Origin: Pyrrhoderma lamaoense
Taxonomy: Eukaryota > Basidiomycota > Agaricomycetes > Hymenochaetales > Hymenochaetaceae
Length of the DNA stretch: 64,000 nucleotides
NCBI GenBank assembly: GCA_002794735.1
Contig: NBAZ01000005.1
Coordinates: 1,054,001 to 1,118,000 of the forward strand
Direction: 5' to 3'
Below the pieces are notes generated by a model. It was not told where the DNA came from and ran no database searches. It worked only from the letters and a program-made list of their open reading frames with translations. Position 1 is the stretch's first letter. Every line of letters begins with the position of its first letter. The position numbers were made by a program, and so were the translations under genes. Positions 1 to 9,964 of the stretch are shown one piece after another.

Positions 1-406
1 TCAAAACTATATGAACTACTGAGTCACTGTATCCCTGCGACGGTTATTTTAAAAGTAAGCTGTTTATGGAAGCTGGTAGACTACTTTTGATGCTAATAGG
101 TGGTGCAGACGATAGCCGAGCGGATAGTAGAGAGGGTGGATGAAGAAATTAAGAGTGATGTGATAGAGTGGGCAGCGTTTTATGTGAGATGGATACTGCG
201 GTGATTATAAGCACTTGTACTGACTATGTTTAATAGGAGGTTCGTATGCGGCTAGGAAATAAGAAGATCTTTCATCTTGAAGCGTGGGTGATCAAAGTGA
301 TGAGTTTGTATAAAGTGAGTGTGTGAATATCTGAGACTTTGATATCCTCTAATCTTACTGTCTTCAGCATTTTGTTTTCAACTTTGATATGGATGATTTT
401 GAGTAA
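1..406 (+). CDS. RFC5: RFC5-like clamp-loader subunit, second copy, 3' end only (5' truncated by window edge)
   Basis: Four exons are visible: 1-54, 100-183, 237-314 and 368-406. They encode the last 84 residues of a replication factor C subunit (human RFC3, yeast Rfc5), including the C-terminal collar region around [14 protein letters not shown] and the end FDMDDFE. Position 1 is in frame, and all splice sites match those of the complete gene on the opposite strand at 19576-21147. Coding differences from that copy are silent until the last codons (DDFE-stop here, DDF-stop there). Introns are also about 93-95% identical, but similarity stops at the stop codon. The reading frame is intact, so this may be a functional paralogue continuing to the left of the window; whether its 5' half exists cannot be seen. 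Confidence 0.85.
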
Positions 407-918
407 TTTTCATAATTACATGATACTGTATTTTATGACCACGTATTCATTCATTTGCAGACATCGGTGTATAACTTCAATAGTATTTCAACTTTTTTTT
501 ACAAATGCAGCATGTCGGTACGCTTGATTTTTTAACTTGTTCAGGCAAGTAATCCCGCGGTAGATAGAAGATGGCTTATCAAGGAGATGTTTTGCATACC
601 ACAACCTACAAAGAAGGATAAAGAGAATAGTGGAAAGAAGTTTTTGGCTACGAGTAAGGCATAAGTAATCAGATCGGAGAATGCAAAGGAAAACATTCAA
701 ATTGATTACTTCAACGATAATTCGAAGTACCGGTAAACGGAGAACATTCACGACATGTTTGGGGCAACTAAGAGAAGGAGAGGCGGCTGCAATAACATAA
801 TTCAAAGTCACATTTTCGTTGAAGAGAAATCAGAACTGATGGGCACAATAAAGGCCAAGAAACTATCTAATATGCAAGTTAATGCACCGTAGCTATAGAT
901 ACATGGTTGAAAAAGGAG
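407..918. other. intergenic, convergent gene ends
   Basis: AT-rich spacer between the RFC5-like 3' end and the 3' end of the membrane-protein gene on the other strand. No gene, RNA or repeat was recognised. Confidence 0.5.
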
Positions 919-2187
919 CTAAGTGAGGGGGGTTACCCTGTCTTCATTTAGATCAATTGTATCGAGCGCAAATTTTTTTTGCGTATCCCGCTTTGTATAC
1001 TCATTCCTATCTTGAATAATAGATGGTCGCATCTCTTCAAATATAATATTAGAATCAGAATTACATAGTTCAGAGGACTTGTCAGAGCAGATAGATGCCG
1101 TCATTGACATTGTTGTAGCTTTCTTTGGAGTTGATGTTGAAAATTCTGTGTCAGAAGAATTGAAAAAGGAATCTTCATAAGACGAAACAACGAGTTCTGG
1201 AGTATCTAGATTGAAAATTGACGTTTCAACAGAGTGCTTGGCTATTTCAGAATTATCCTCGTCCTGTCCGGTATGTGAAGGAGTTGTACCGTTCAAAAGA
1301 GGAGTGGATTTCCAGTCAGCCGAGCGTTTTTTCGAGAGGTTATCAAGTTCCTATAAAATTGTTGAGAGTTTGTTTTCTTTTCTCAATGAAGAGTTGTGGC
1401 TTACTTCTAGAATGATCTCTAGTTCCTTGAGAGCGAGTTCGATTTCCTCATCTTTGCTCTCGTATAATATACCGTCATCCCTAGTCACCTCGAGTTCATC
1501 TTGTTCATTTTCAATAAAAGTAGAAGTATGGGACGAGTCCAAGGACCGATTATTTGGGCTCATGTTTGTGTCCCTAATAGATTCAAAGCTTTGTAAGTTG
1601 GTTACCATAGACTGCATTTCTTCTAGAATGTCTTCCGATAGATAGGAGACGGGAGTATCGATATCTATGAGGCTAATCATCAGTTTGGGAGGTAAGTCGT
1701 GAAAGATACGAGCGGATTGTGTCGAGCATTCACACCCTGTTAATGGGCCCTCGGAAACGTCCTTCCCTGCTAGGGATCCGGTCCGGCAAGAATCACTTGG
1801 GGTAACGACAATTTTAGGAATATCGATCTCCTTTTGAAGGATTTCAGACTTTTCTATACCTTGAGACTGATATCCTTCCGAGATTGTAGTTCCAGTGCAC
1901 TTTATAGACTTTTCTTCAGATAGATCAGATCCCAGGAGTTGGTCTCTGTTTATGTGCGAAGTTACATCTGTTCGATGTTTGCCAGAAAGCAGCCGCCAGA
2001 TCACGTACAAGGCAATGAGTATCACGGCAGACAACGAGACTAGAGTCAAGATAAGAGCTTGCGTTTTGTGACTGGGTTGAGGATAGATATTGTCTGCGCC
2101 TATAGGAGAACTCTCAGGGTACAAAGCAGTAGCTGATTGATAAGACACAGAACTAGGCCGGAGTGACAGAGAGCTAAGCTTAGGCAT
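919..2187 (-). CDS. single-pass membrane protein with acidic, disordered tail; function unknown
   Basis: Two exons (2187-1405 and 1350-919) flank a 54-nt intron (1351-1404) with a GTAAGC donor and TATAG acceptor. The intron is a multiple of three but carries an in-frame TAG, so it must be spliced. The product is 404 residues. There is no cleavable signal peptide. A single hydrophobic span lies at about residues 44-66, followed by basic residues, which suggests an N-out, C-in type III or tail-exposed protein. The remaining 330 residues are Ser/Glu/Asp-rich and look disordered, with many possible phosphosites. No family was recognised. The gene diverges from BSD2 across a 360-bp spacer. The start is the first ATG of the frame and sits just before the hydrophobic region. 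Confidence 0.7.
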
Positions 2188-2547
2188 TTAGGTTCTTCGA
2201 GAGAGGTCGATTTGTAAGTAAAGGAAGAGACTGCACAGTCAAATATATCGAAATTAAATCTACCTCTACTAATCTACTGTTATACTCATACTCACGGTGG
2301 GCTGACTGCTACACGTCGTAGAAGGTTGATCAAATCAGAATTAGTAGTTAGGGAAGTCTAGACGGAGCTTAGAATCAGTGATCGGCACGATCGCCATGGG
2401 CGAAATAAGGATATCCGATGCCATGACGGCTGCGGCGAGCTCTGACTAGCTAAGGCTGTACTCTTCACCTCCATCATCTTTTATCATACGTTAACCTTCT
2501 CTCTCATAGACTGAAAAGAGGATTGAGAAGTATCAAGCTGTATACGC
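2188..2547. promoter_or_regulatory. divergent promoter region
   Basis: A 360-bp gap separates the starts of the membrane-protein gene (-) and BSD2 (+), so it must hold both promoters. No specific box could be assigned. Confidence 0.45.
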
Positions 2548-3955
2548 ATGGCTCGTAGCGGCTATGAGCGCCTTGCTCACGCACCGGAACAAGCTAGACC
2601 GTTAGAAAATGACGAGTTGGAACAGGCATTTGAGTCGGATGACGAAGATCACGACGCGGTCCCACTAAACTCACAACGTTCAACACCACAGATTGAGGTG
2701 GCGACAAATGTCCAGGAAGGTGCCTATGACTTTGAAAGAGAATATGATCATCCACCTCCAGGCAGTCCCCCTCGGGCTTATGGGAACTCCAATGGGATAG
2801 TACCCTCCTTTGCGTCTCTTCCCAGACAAGCCTCCGGAAGTGTTCAACCTTCGTTCTTTAGACGGGCCGTAGGCGCACTGCTACCACAACATTATACTCG
2901 AGTTCCGACCTCAGAAGCAGAAGTACACTCCCGAATTCAAGGTAGTGGTCTTGAGAACGATGGCGTGTTTTCCAATGTTCTTGCAAAGCCAACTGGTGCA
3001 AGACAAGGTACAAACGGCGGAAACATCCATGAAATGCCGGAAGATGCTCAAAAGGATGCCCCCCCAGTATGCCGTGCATCTCACGTTTGTACATAATACA
3101 ATACTTATTTCATCCTTTAGTCTTATGCTGCTGCTCAAGCAGACGCCGTACCTCCATATTGGGAAACAACTGTTCATGCTCCTGCTTTTGGTGGTGATGA
3201 TCTTCTGATCGATGGGTTGCCTTCGGGAACGGTCTTCTCCTTTGCTTGGAACTGCCTTGTTTCGATTACTTTCCAGTTCGTTGGGTTCATGCTCACATAT
3301 CTCCTCCATACTACACACGCGGGAAAGTACGGATCAAGAGCAGGCTTGGGTGTTACTCTGATTCAATATGGTCTGTACTCAAAGTCCGATTATGATATGC
3401 ATAACGGTGAAGATGTTGGAACCACAACGACTATAAGCGAAGCCGTTCGCCTTGCCAGACGCGGTTACCAAACATTATCACCAAGAGGCTGGATGATGGC
3501 TGATGGATCTGGATCTACTGACGAAGATACTGCCCTCGCTGCTAATGGATTTATGCATGACTGGATATCATTTTTCTTGATGACGATTGGTACGCATTCC
3601 TTGTCCTTTTCAACTGGGCGGGCATGTAACTAAAATCATCCCATTTTCTAGGCTGGTTCTTGCTTTTGTCTTCAATATTGGGGTATGTACGTGTGAAGAG
3701 ATGGGAGCATAGCATTCGTTCTCCCCTCCACCCATCACGCAGGAAACTATTCAGCGAGATGAAGAGGTACGTTCTCGACTTCGACAAGTGTTCGGTGTAG
3801 ACTTTATACCCGAACATGAAGCAGAGCAAGAGCGGGTGGCCGATCAAAATCAGTCGCAAGGTCCCCAAAACGAAGGCAATGGCGATAGATCTAGGCCAGT
3901 TCCACCTCACGAAGAGGATATGAGGCGTGAACTGCGTTCTATGGGTCTAATCTAA
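2548..3955 (+). CDS. BSD2: BSD2/NDFIP-family ubiquitin-ligase adaptor
   Basis: Exons 2548-3066, 3121-3589 and 3652-3955 encode about 430 residues. Proteins of this family sit in Golgi/endosome/vacuole membranes and recruit Rsp5-type HECT ubiquitin ligases to transporters, notably metal transporters. The first splice junction builds a PPSY motif (residues about 172-175), the PPxY ligand of Rsp5 WW domains, with PPYW a few residues later. The family signature follows: hydrophobic FSFAWNCLVSITFQFVGFML, then TYLLHTTHAGKYGSRAGLG, then a last hydrophobic hairpin ending GWFLLLSSILGY. The final exon needs one extra base near the C-run at 3721-3724 to join VKRWEHSIRS to ETIQRDEEVRSRLRQVFG; total exon length agrees with exactly one missing base. 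The N-terminus is acidic and disordered. Family assignment is confident; Mn/Cu specificity is not shown. Confidence 0.85.
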
Positions 3956-4678
3956 CTTTAAGGAACTTGATACTGTTTTCGCACCTCTTTTGCATCTTGT
4001 ACTTGTTCATCTTATATTCTATTCATTTTGTTTTTTGTTTTTATCGCATCCGTTTTCCAGATAATGTAATTTTCACGGGACATTAAAACTTTCATTATTC
4101 CTTTCCTGCACTTTCATTAATGAATGTAACAGAAGTTAGCTATCAAAAATATTGATTAAGCGTGAAAGTGGACATTAGAAATTTAGAAGTTAAGCCTGTG
4201 ATACATGTAGTTGCAACCGCCTGTTTTCATAGTGTCCTCAAAGTACTTTCAAGCCTTTCTGGTTAGTTTAATGCATAAGTCCTTCGTATTTCCAAGGATC
4301 TATAGTTTGGGAATGTTGTTTCTGAAAAAACGCTTACTGCCAATTTTACTTTCTGCCTTTGTTTTCTGTTCATCGATCCATAATTTGAAAGCAGGGGCTC
4401 GGCAAAGATTCAATTGTAAAGGAATAGAATTGCCGTTATCACATATAACTTAGAACATCTCATAATATGCTATCCTAGTAGATCAAAGCTGTCGTAAGGT
4501 ATCTGATCTTTTGCGTGTTTCATGTGCAATTGATTAATGTTAGTTGTTTCCCTACCTAGGTATCATCTGCGCAGCAATTCTTTCCTACTTCAACTCGTTC
4601 GCACTTGATCCCAACCTTACCACAACCCATATCGAAGGGCTCAAATCAAACGTCCCCACCCCCGGCTGTGGTCTCGAG
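3956..4678. other. intergenic between BSD2 and HEN1
   Basis: AT-rich sequence holding the BSD2 3' UTR and the HEN1 promoter. The open frame upstream of the chosen HEN1 ATG starts after an acceptor-like CTAG near 4556, so an extra 5' exon is possible. No other feature seen. Confidence 0.45.
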
Positions 4679-6415
4679 ATGAAGATGGAGACAGACTTTG
4701 CGAATAACTCACTTCAACATGGAATATCAAATGATAGCAAGACAGAAATCAGACTAGAGGCAGAATCTCTAATACCAAAAAACGAACAACCCTGTGATTT
4801 TGATGGGGCTATTACGACGCCTATCAGGGACAGTGTGACATTCTTTCCCCCTTTGCATGATTCTAGACGAGGCTGGATACTTAGTATCATACGGCATGAA
4901 CAAGTAACCTCTGTAAGCTATCTATCGTAAAACAAGGCCCGTAGAATGACCTAAATTTGTTTGAATGATTGCGCAGCTCGTTGATATTGGATGTGGTGAA
5001 GGATCACTACTCCGCTGCCTTTGTAACCCACCCGCATATCTCACACCTCCAACTGGAGAAGAATTAGAAACATTTCCTGATCTTGTTATTCCCTATGATG
5101 ATGATCAATTGGAGATACATTTAAGGTCTATTGCTGGACTTGACATTTCAGAACAGGAAATCAAACGCTGTGCGGAATGTACCAAGCCAAGGCATGGGCA
5201 AAGTGATTGGTCATTGACGACAGTGCCCAATGATCATGACTTCCCTCGTTGGGAGCCACTTGAAGTTAAGTTATGGCATGGCTCACTATCTACATTAAAT
5301 CCAGAATTTATCGGTGTCGACTGCATCGTGGCCTCAGAAGTGTAAGTTTCCCTCTTTCTTATATATTATATTTCAGTGAGGGTTATCTCATCAAAATTGC
5401 CTCATGCAGTATTGAACACCTCGATGATCCCGTTTTAAACTCCTTCGCTCCGATGCTCCTCGGAATATACCGTCCTCGTCTCCTCCTCATTACCACGCCC
5501 AATTATGATTTCAATGCTCGCTTCAGTGCTCCTGGTACTATTAATCCGGAAGGACTTGAGGATCCTACGGGCCGAACATCAAGAATTTTCCGTCATTTCG
5601 ACCACAAGTTCGAATGGACGTCCTCAGAATTCTTTTCGTGGTGTATAGGAGAGGCACAGAAGTGGGGATACGAGGTCGAAGTGGACGGAAGAGGTCAAGC
5701 TCAAGAAGATGATCCATGGGGACGGGATAGGTCCGAATTCGGGTTTGCCTCACAGACTGCTCTGTTTCGTAGGCGAGAAGACGGGCATCCGCAAGATCAA
5801 GTTGTCAAAGACATCCCGTTACAGGGAACTAGAGCGGAAACAGAACACGCATTATACATAAACTACTCTCACCAACCTCATCCTGATGCTGGAAGACCGC
5901 AATTCTATAACATGATTGAAAGTAAGGTATGCGAATATATGAAAGGCTATTACACAGCAGAGGCATACACAGTTTGGAACTTATGGGTTGTAAATTCAAT
6001 ATGTGTTGCTTGTGGAGGGTATCTTGCTGCACTTATTAAAACGATAGAATACTCCGACGATTTGGAACTCGTACAAACTGGAAATATTGTCAAGGATTGG
6101 CAAGTCAAATTCAGGGGTGAGAAACACGAGGAAGCTATCAGAGCAATGATGGATTCGAAGGGTAGTAGTCCCTGGAGAGAGGAGGATCAAGATATGGCAT
6201 CCCTGTGGGGTTTACAAAGGTCAGAATCTACAGAAGTCTCGTTCTCTTCGCGTGGACAAAACGACGATGAAGATATCTCCAGTGAATGGTGTGACTGGTC
6301 CGAACCACAAGAAAAAGGACAGCTAAGCGACGTAGATAAAGCACTGAGGATATGGGGTGGCAAGAACATTTGGGATGCCACCCTGGAGTCTACAGATTTA
6401 GGGGGCTGGGGATAA
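4679..6415 (+). CDS. HEN1: HEN1-type small RNA 2'-O-methyltransferase
   Basis: Exons 4679-4912, 4977-5341 and 5410-6415 encode 534 residues. HEN1 enzymes methylate the 2'-OH of the 3'-terminal nucleotide of small RNAs, protecting them from tailing and decay. The lead-in FFPPLHDSRR matches the family's PPL(Y)xQR segment. The SAM site is VDIGCGEG (residues about 80-87). The metal ligands expected from plant HEN1 are present: E199, E202 and H203 in EVIEH, and a histidine in FRHFDHKFEW (about 261-269). TTPNYDFN is also diagnostic. The C-terminal about 230 residues are not conserved as far as can be seen. The La and dsRNA-binding domains of plant HEN1 are absent, as in animal and bacterial forms. 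The start at 4679 is the first ATG of this frame; an upstream exon cannot be excluded. Confidence 0.88.
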
Positions 6416-6603
6416 GCAGGACTGTGGTTGTAATAGAAGCTTAGAGAACCTCCCCCTGAGTCTTCTCATATTCTTGGACCGATTCCCGGCTTTTGGAGAC
6501 TTGTGGCTTTCCTCACGGAAGCGGTGCCGTGTATTAATTGGTTTCAATTCTGCAAATGGTGTATTGGTGAAAGATAAATATACAGAACTACAAAAAATAT
6601 ATC

Positions 6604-7052
6604 TTAACGCCGTGGCGCTGAGTAAGTTCCAATAAAGAAGCCAGATGTGAGGAGTTTACTAACAGAGCGAGACTTGATTCTCTATGGGTGATCATTCCCC
6701 TACCAATGTTCTTTTCGGAGCTTTAGGGAAGACATATGGGCTAAGATACCCAAGAAATAGATGTGCGCTGTAGTACGTACCTAGTAGAGGGTGCAATTGC
6801 ACCATATATGTAACCATCCACATCAAGTAGCAGCAAGTCAAAGTAAGAGATATCGCTGTTCGAATGAGTCTGTTATAATGAGAATATAAGTAAATTGCAG
6901 GATTTTTTGAATAAATATTAATTGACGTATAGTACAATAAGAGTAATCTAGACGTACGTCTGGTGTGGACCCTTTGGCGTTGCAAGCCAAGATGCAGCAA
7001 TAAGTCCAAGTATGATGACAAGAATAGCGTAAACTGGGAACATGGATGCCAT
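6604..7052 (-). CDS. VMA9: V-type ATPase V0 subunit e
   Basis: Exons 7052-6958, 6869-6781 and 6617-6604 give a 65-residue protein with two membrane spans, the size of yeast Vma9 and animal subunit e. The N-terminal helix starts MASMFPVYAILVIILGLIAA, and the second helix contains LTLTCCYLMWMVTYMVQLHP. The last exon is only 14 nt including the stop and completes the conserved LAPRR end; its phase fits exactly. Subunit e is part of the proton-translocating membrane sector that acidifies vacuole and Golgi. No single open frame covers the gene because introns make up more than half of it, so simple ORF callers would miss it. Confidence 0.9.
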
Positions 7053-8674
7053 TATAGCAATCTGCTGAGCTCTGAGAGGCTTATGGATGGGCCAAGTCGT
7101 TGCAAGTACCGTCCTTAAACGTCGTTTGTCGGCGACCGTGGCGGCGCATCGAAACTAAGAGATCGTCGTGACAGTATTTCTATTTTAGGTAGTTTAACAC
7201 GTGTATAAATTAATAATAGTCACTATTATAGTGAAGCCCTCTATTCACACAGATGAACTTTAGGCATGCTCTTCGCTTGTCCATTCTTACCACCATAGAA
7301 AAGAGCTCGCATCCAAATTTGGAAAAAAATGATGCATGAGAGACTGTACATGCAGGAGCCAAATATAGCAGAGTACTTATCTCCAACTCTTCTATTTCTA
7401 CGCAAGGTCCTGAGACTTTAGATAATAAGGTATGATATCCGCAAGTGGGTTAGGTTACAGAGCTTGCTTCTTTTTTCTACTGTCGTGGATTTCTTGAACG
7501 AGACGGACGAGACGGACAATCCTCCGACTTAAAGCAAGGTTTTCTTTGTGAAAATCATTTTAGGCGGTAGCTTTATTTACCTAGACTGTCTAGACGACAG
7601 CGACTACTGGACTACAAATCAGATTCGGAAATTGGAAGTGCATGCACTCCCACACTACACAGGGTACAATCCGGGTTTTTACGGAGTCGCATACGATGAT
7701 GACTGAGGATATCCAATGAAGGACACCAGTTTTTCCGATGTTCATGGGAGTAAAATAGAATTAGATGCAACCTACCTCAGGTCTGCAATGAACTGATGCT
7801 ACAGATAGGTCAAGATTGGAAGGTGCTGAGAGTATATCAAATTATATGCCTCCTTCACTACATCTCAGATCCGGATCAGAACAGCATGATGTCCGTATAC
7901 ACGTATGTACCATCCCCCTGAAGCAAGCGGGAAGGCCGGCTACCTACAAATGTAGTATGTATATATATATATGATGCGAACATATCCTTGATAGTAAGGG
8001 CGAAACAATGCTGTTACGGAATGGCACAAGATTGACGCAGGATATAGTTTGGGAAACGTATTATGTCTGTGTAATACCAGAAGATGAGTGGACGGACCGA
8101 ATAGGGTCGGGAGAAGTAGAGGTATCGTCATCTCAATTTCTCCACTTGTCCGAGGGTCGTCAATCTTCTTATATGCTGATTGGATCTGTGTGAGCAGTAC
8201 TGAGTACAGTCCGGTAGAAGCTAACTGCGGCGAAGCAGGAGAAAGAATAAAAAAGATGGTTGAAGTCATCTCAGCAGGAGGAGGACAGATGTATAGAGAA
8301 TATATATTGACTGTTTTGATCATATTTAGAACAGTTTTTTTTAGTTTGAAAAATATCAGAGATTTATCACTCTGGGGCATCCGCCCCGGGTGCTGGATTA
8401 GGCTAGAGATCCGTAGTAGCAATTGTGGAGGAATTAAGAAGGAGTCCCGTGAGCATGATGCGGGGAGATAGCCGTAACTGGGTCCCTAAAAAGCAATGTT
8501 TATGTAATATTTAATCTTTCTCGCGGCTGTGATTGGCCACATGACGACGGCACGCGCTCAGCTGGTCACGTCCTAATCGAGCATTAGAGTCTGAGTGCCT
8601 CTCAACAAGTCGAAGACACCACAGCAGCGTCTTGCTTCTTGCCATCACCATCCAAGTCATCTTTGTCGCTCTTC
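7053..8674. other. intergenic, divergent VMA9 and bHLH genes
   Basis: This 1.6-kb stretch must contain both promoters. It includes a short AT dinucleotide run near 7956-7973 and a GACGGACGA-like direct repeat near 7497-7520. Open frames at 7940-8471 overlap on both strands, have no recognisable protein character and were not called. Confidence 0.5.
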
Positions 8675-9964
8675 ATGGCTGTCATGCCTCTATTGACACC
8701 TAGTGAGACACTCAAGTTCGAGTCTGCACTACACGGCTTTTCCGAAACTTTGGGCCCAGAGTGGGCTATGTATACTGGTGACCACGAACTCAGATATGCT
8801 GACCAACTCCCTCCACCAAGGGAAGGGTCGGAACAGCTCGCAAAAGCGACAAAAGATCTCATGTCACTCGACACTCGCTCACTAAGGTGGAACGAATCCG
8901 CAGACCGTGATGTTTTGTCTATGGACTTACCAGCAACGAGTCCTGTAGCAATTACATCTGCAATCCATGGGCATTCATCCCACAATCCTCATCTTCGTTC
9001 GCTAGGACATCATATGTCAACATTTACTGACCACTCTCTTATGTCGCATTTCTCATCACCAGTACATCAAAACTTTTTAGGATCACACATGTCCAATTTA
9101 CCGAGACCTCCTCTAACTATATCTCCAAACCATATGTTTGATAGCTCTTCAAACTCGGATTCCCAGCGTAGTCTTAGTTCTGTATCAACGGACCCCACAC
9201 CGCCTCCTCCAACCCCACCATCTCTCAAACGACCTTATCCATCAGCTTCCGACTTGGCCGCAATTGCAGGCCCAAGTTCCGTTCCGACTACGTCTATGGC
9301 TCGCACACAAGCAAAAAGGGCTCGAGCCTCTTCGTCTATATCCGCAGATAGTACACAATCCCACCAGACCCAAACTCAGGATGGGCAGAATTCAGGCGGA
9401 AGTGGTTTTAGACCTACTCTTCTGACACCGTCACAAAAGAAAGCAAATCATATACAATCTGAACAGAAGCGACGAGCGAATATTAGACGTGGGTATGAGG
9501 CATTGTGTGAAACAGTTCCAGCTCTACGTGAAGCTATCCGCTTAGAGGACGAAGAGGTAACTCGGGCTCAGACCGAGGCGCAAGCGGAGTCCGTCAGTGC
9601 GGGGAAGTCAAAACGGAAAGCTCGGACGAAGCGTGGGATGAATAATAGCGATTCAGGGGAAAAAACAGATGGTAGAGCAGGTCCAAGAAGTGAAAACGTT
9701 GTGCTTCAGAAAAGTATGTCTTGGATATATTTTAATCTGTGCTTGTTCTTATGGCAACTCCTTACTTTAGCTATCGATTATATCAATGACCTCTTGTCAG
9801 AGCGCCTCTCGCTCATTGAGAGGCTTGAGTCTGCACGAAATAGATTGCCGCAAGGGCATCCGGCCCTTCATAATATGAGTGATTCTAAGCCATTGTGGGA
9901 GCGTGAATGGTCGGGTGGTATAGGAATGTTAGATGATGGGGACTCTGACGACGAAGACGAGTAA
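8675..9964 (+). CDS. bHLH transcription factor with an unusually long loop
   Basis: Exons 8675-9713 and 9771-9964 (57-nt intron) encode 410 residues. A Ser/Pro-rich N-terminal half precedes a basic helix containing HIQSEQKRRANIRRGYEAL. It carries the H-E-R triad that makes class B bHLH proteins contact CACGTG E-boxes and resembles the Mlx/Mondo basic region. Helix 2 (VVLQKTIDYINDLLSERLSL) is split by the intron. Between the helices is a Lys/Arg/Ser-rich loop of about 55 residues, far longer than usual. An acidic C-terminus ends DDGDSDDEDE. The first in-frame ATG (8675) was chosen; the frame stays open upstream without another ATG. Target genes cannot be inferred. Confidence 0.85.
   Translation: MAVMPLLTPSETLKFESALHGFSETLGPEWAMYTGDHELRYADQLPPPREGSEQLAKATKDLMSLDTRSLRWNESADRDVLSMDLPATSPVAITSAIHGHSSHNPHLRSLGHHMSTFTDHSLMSHFSSPVHQNFLGSHMSNLPRPPLTISPNHMFDSSSNSDSQRSLSSVSTDPTPPPPTPPSLKRPYPSASDLAAIAGPSSVPTTSMARTQAKRARASSSISADSTQSHQTQTQDGQNSGGSGFRPTLLTPSQKKANHIQSEQKRRANIRRGYEALCETVPALREAIRLEDEEVTRAQTEAQAESVSAGKSKRKARTKRGMNNSDSGEKTDGRAGPRSENVVLQKSMSWIYFNLCLFLWQLLTLAIDYINDLLSERLSLIERLESARNRLPQGHPALHNMSDSKPLWEREWSGGIGMLDDGDSDDEDE

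Noticed and set aside
3683..3742. A 56-60 nt intron near the end of BSD2
   Set aside because: It would delete VKRWEHSI, which fits the family; one missing base in the C-run explains the shift better.
7940..8471. Overlapping open frames of 160 and 127 codons on opposite strands
   Set aside because: No domain, signal or splice pattern; composition resembles spacer.
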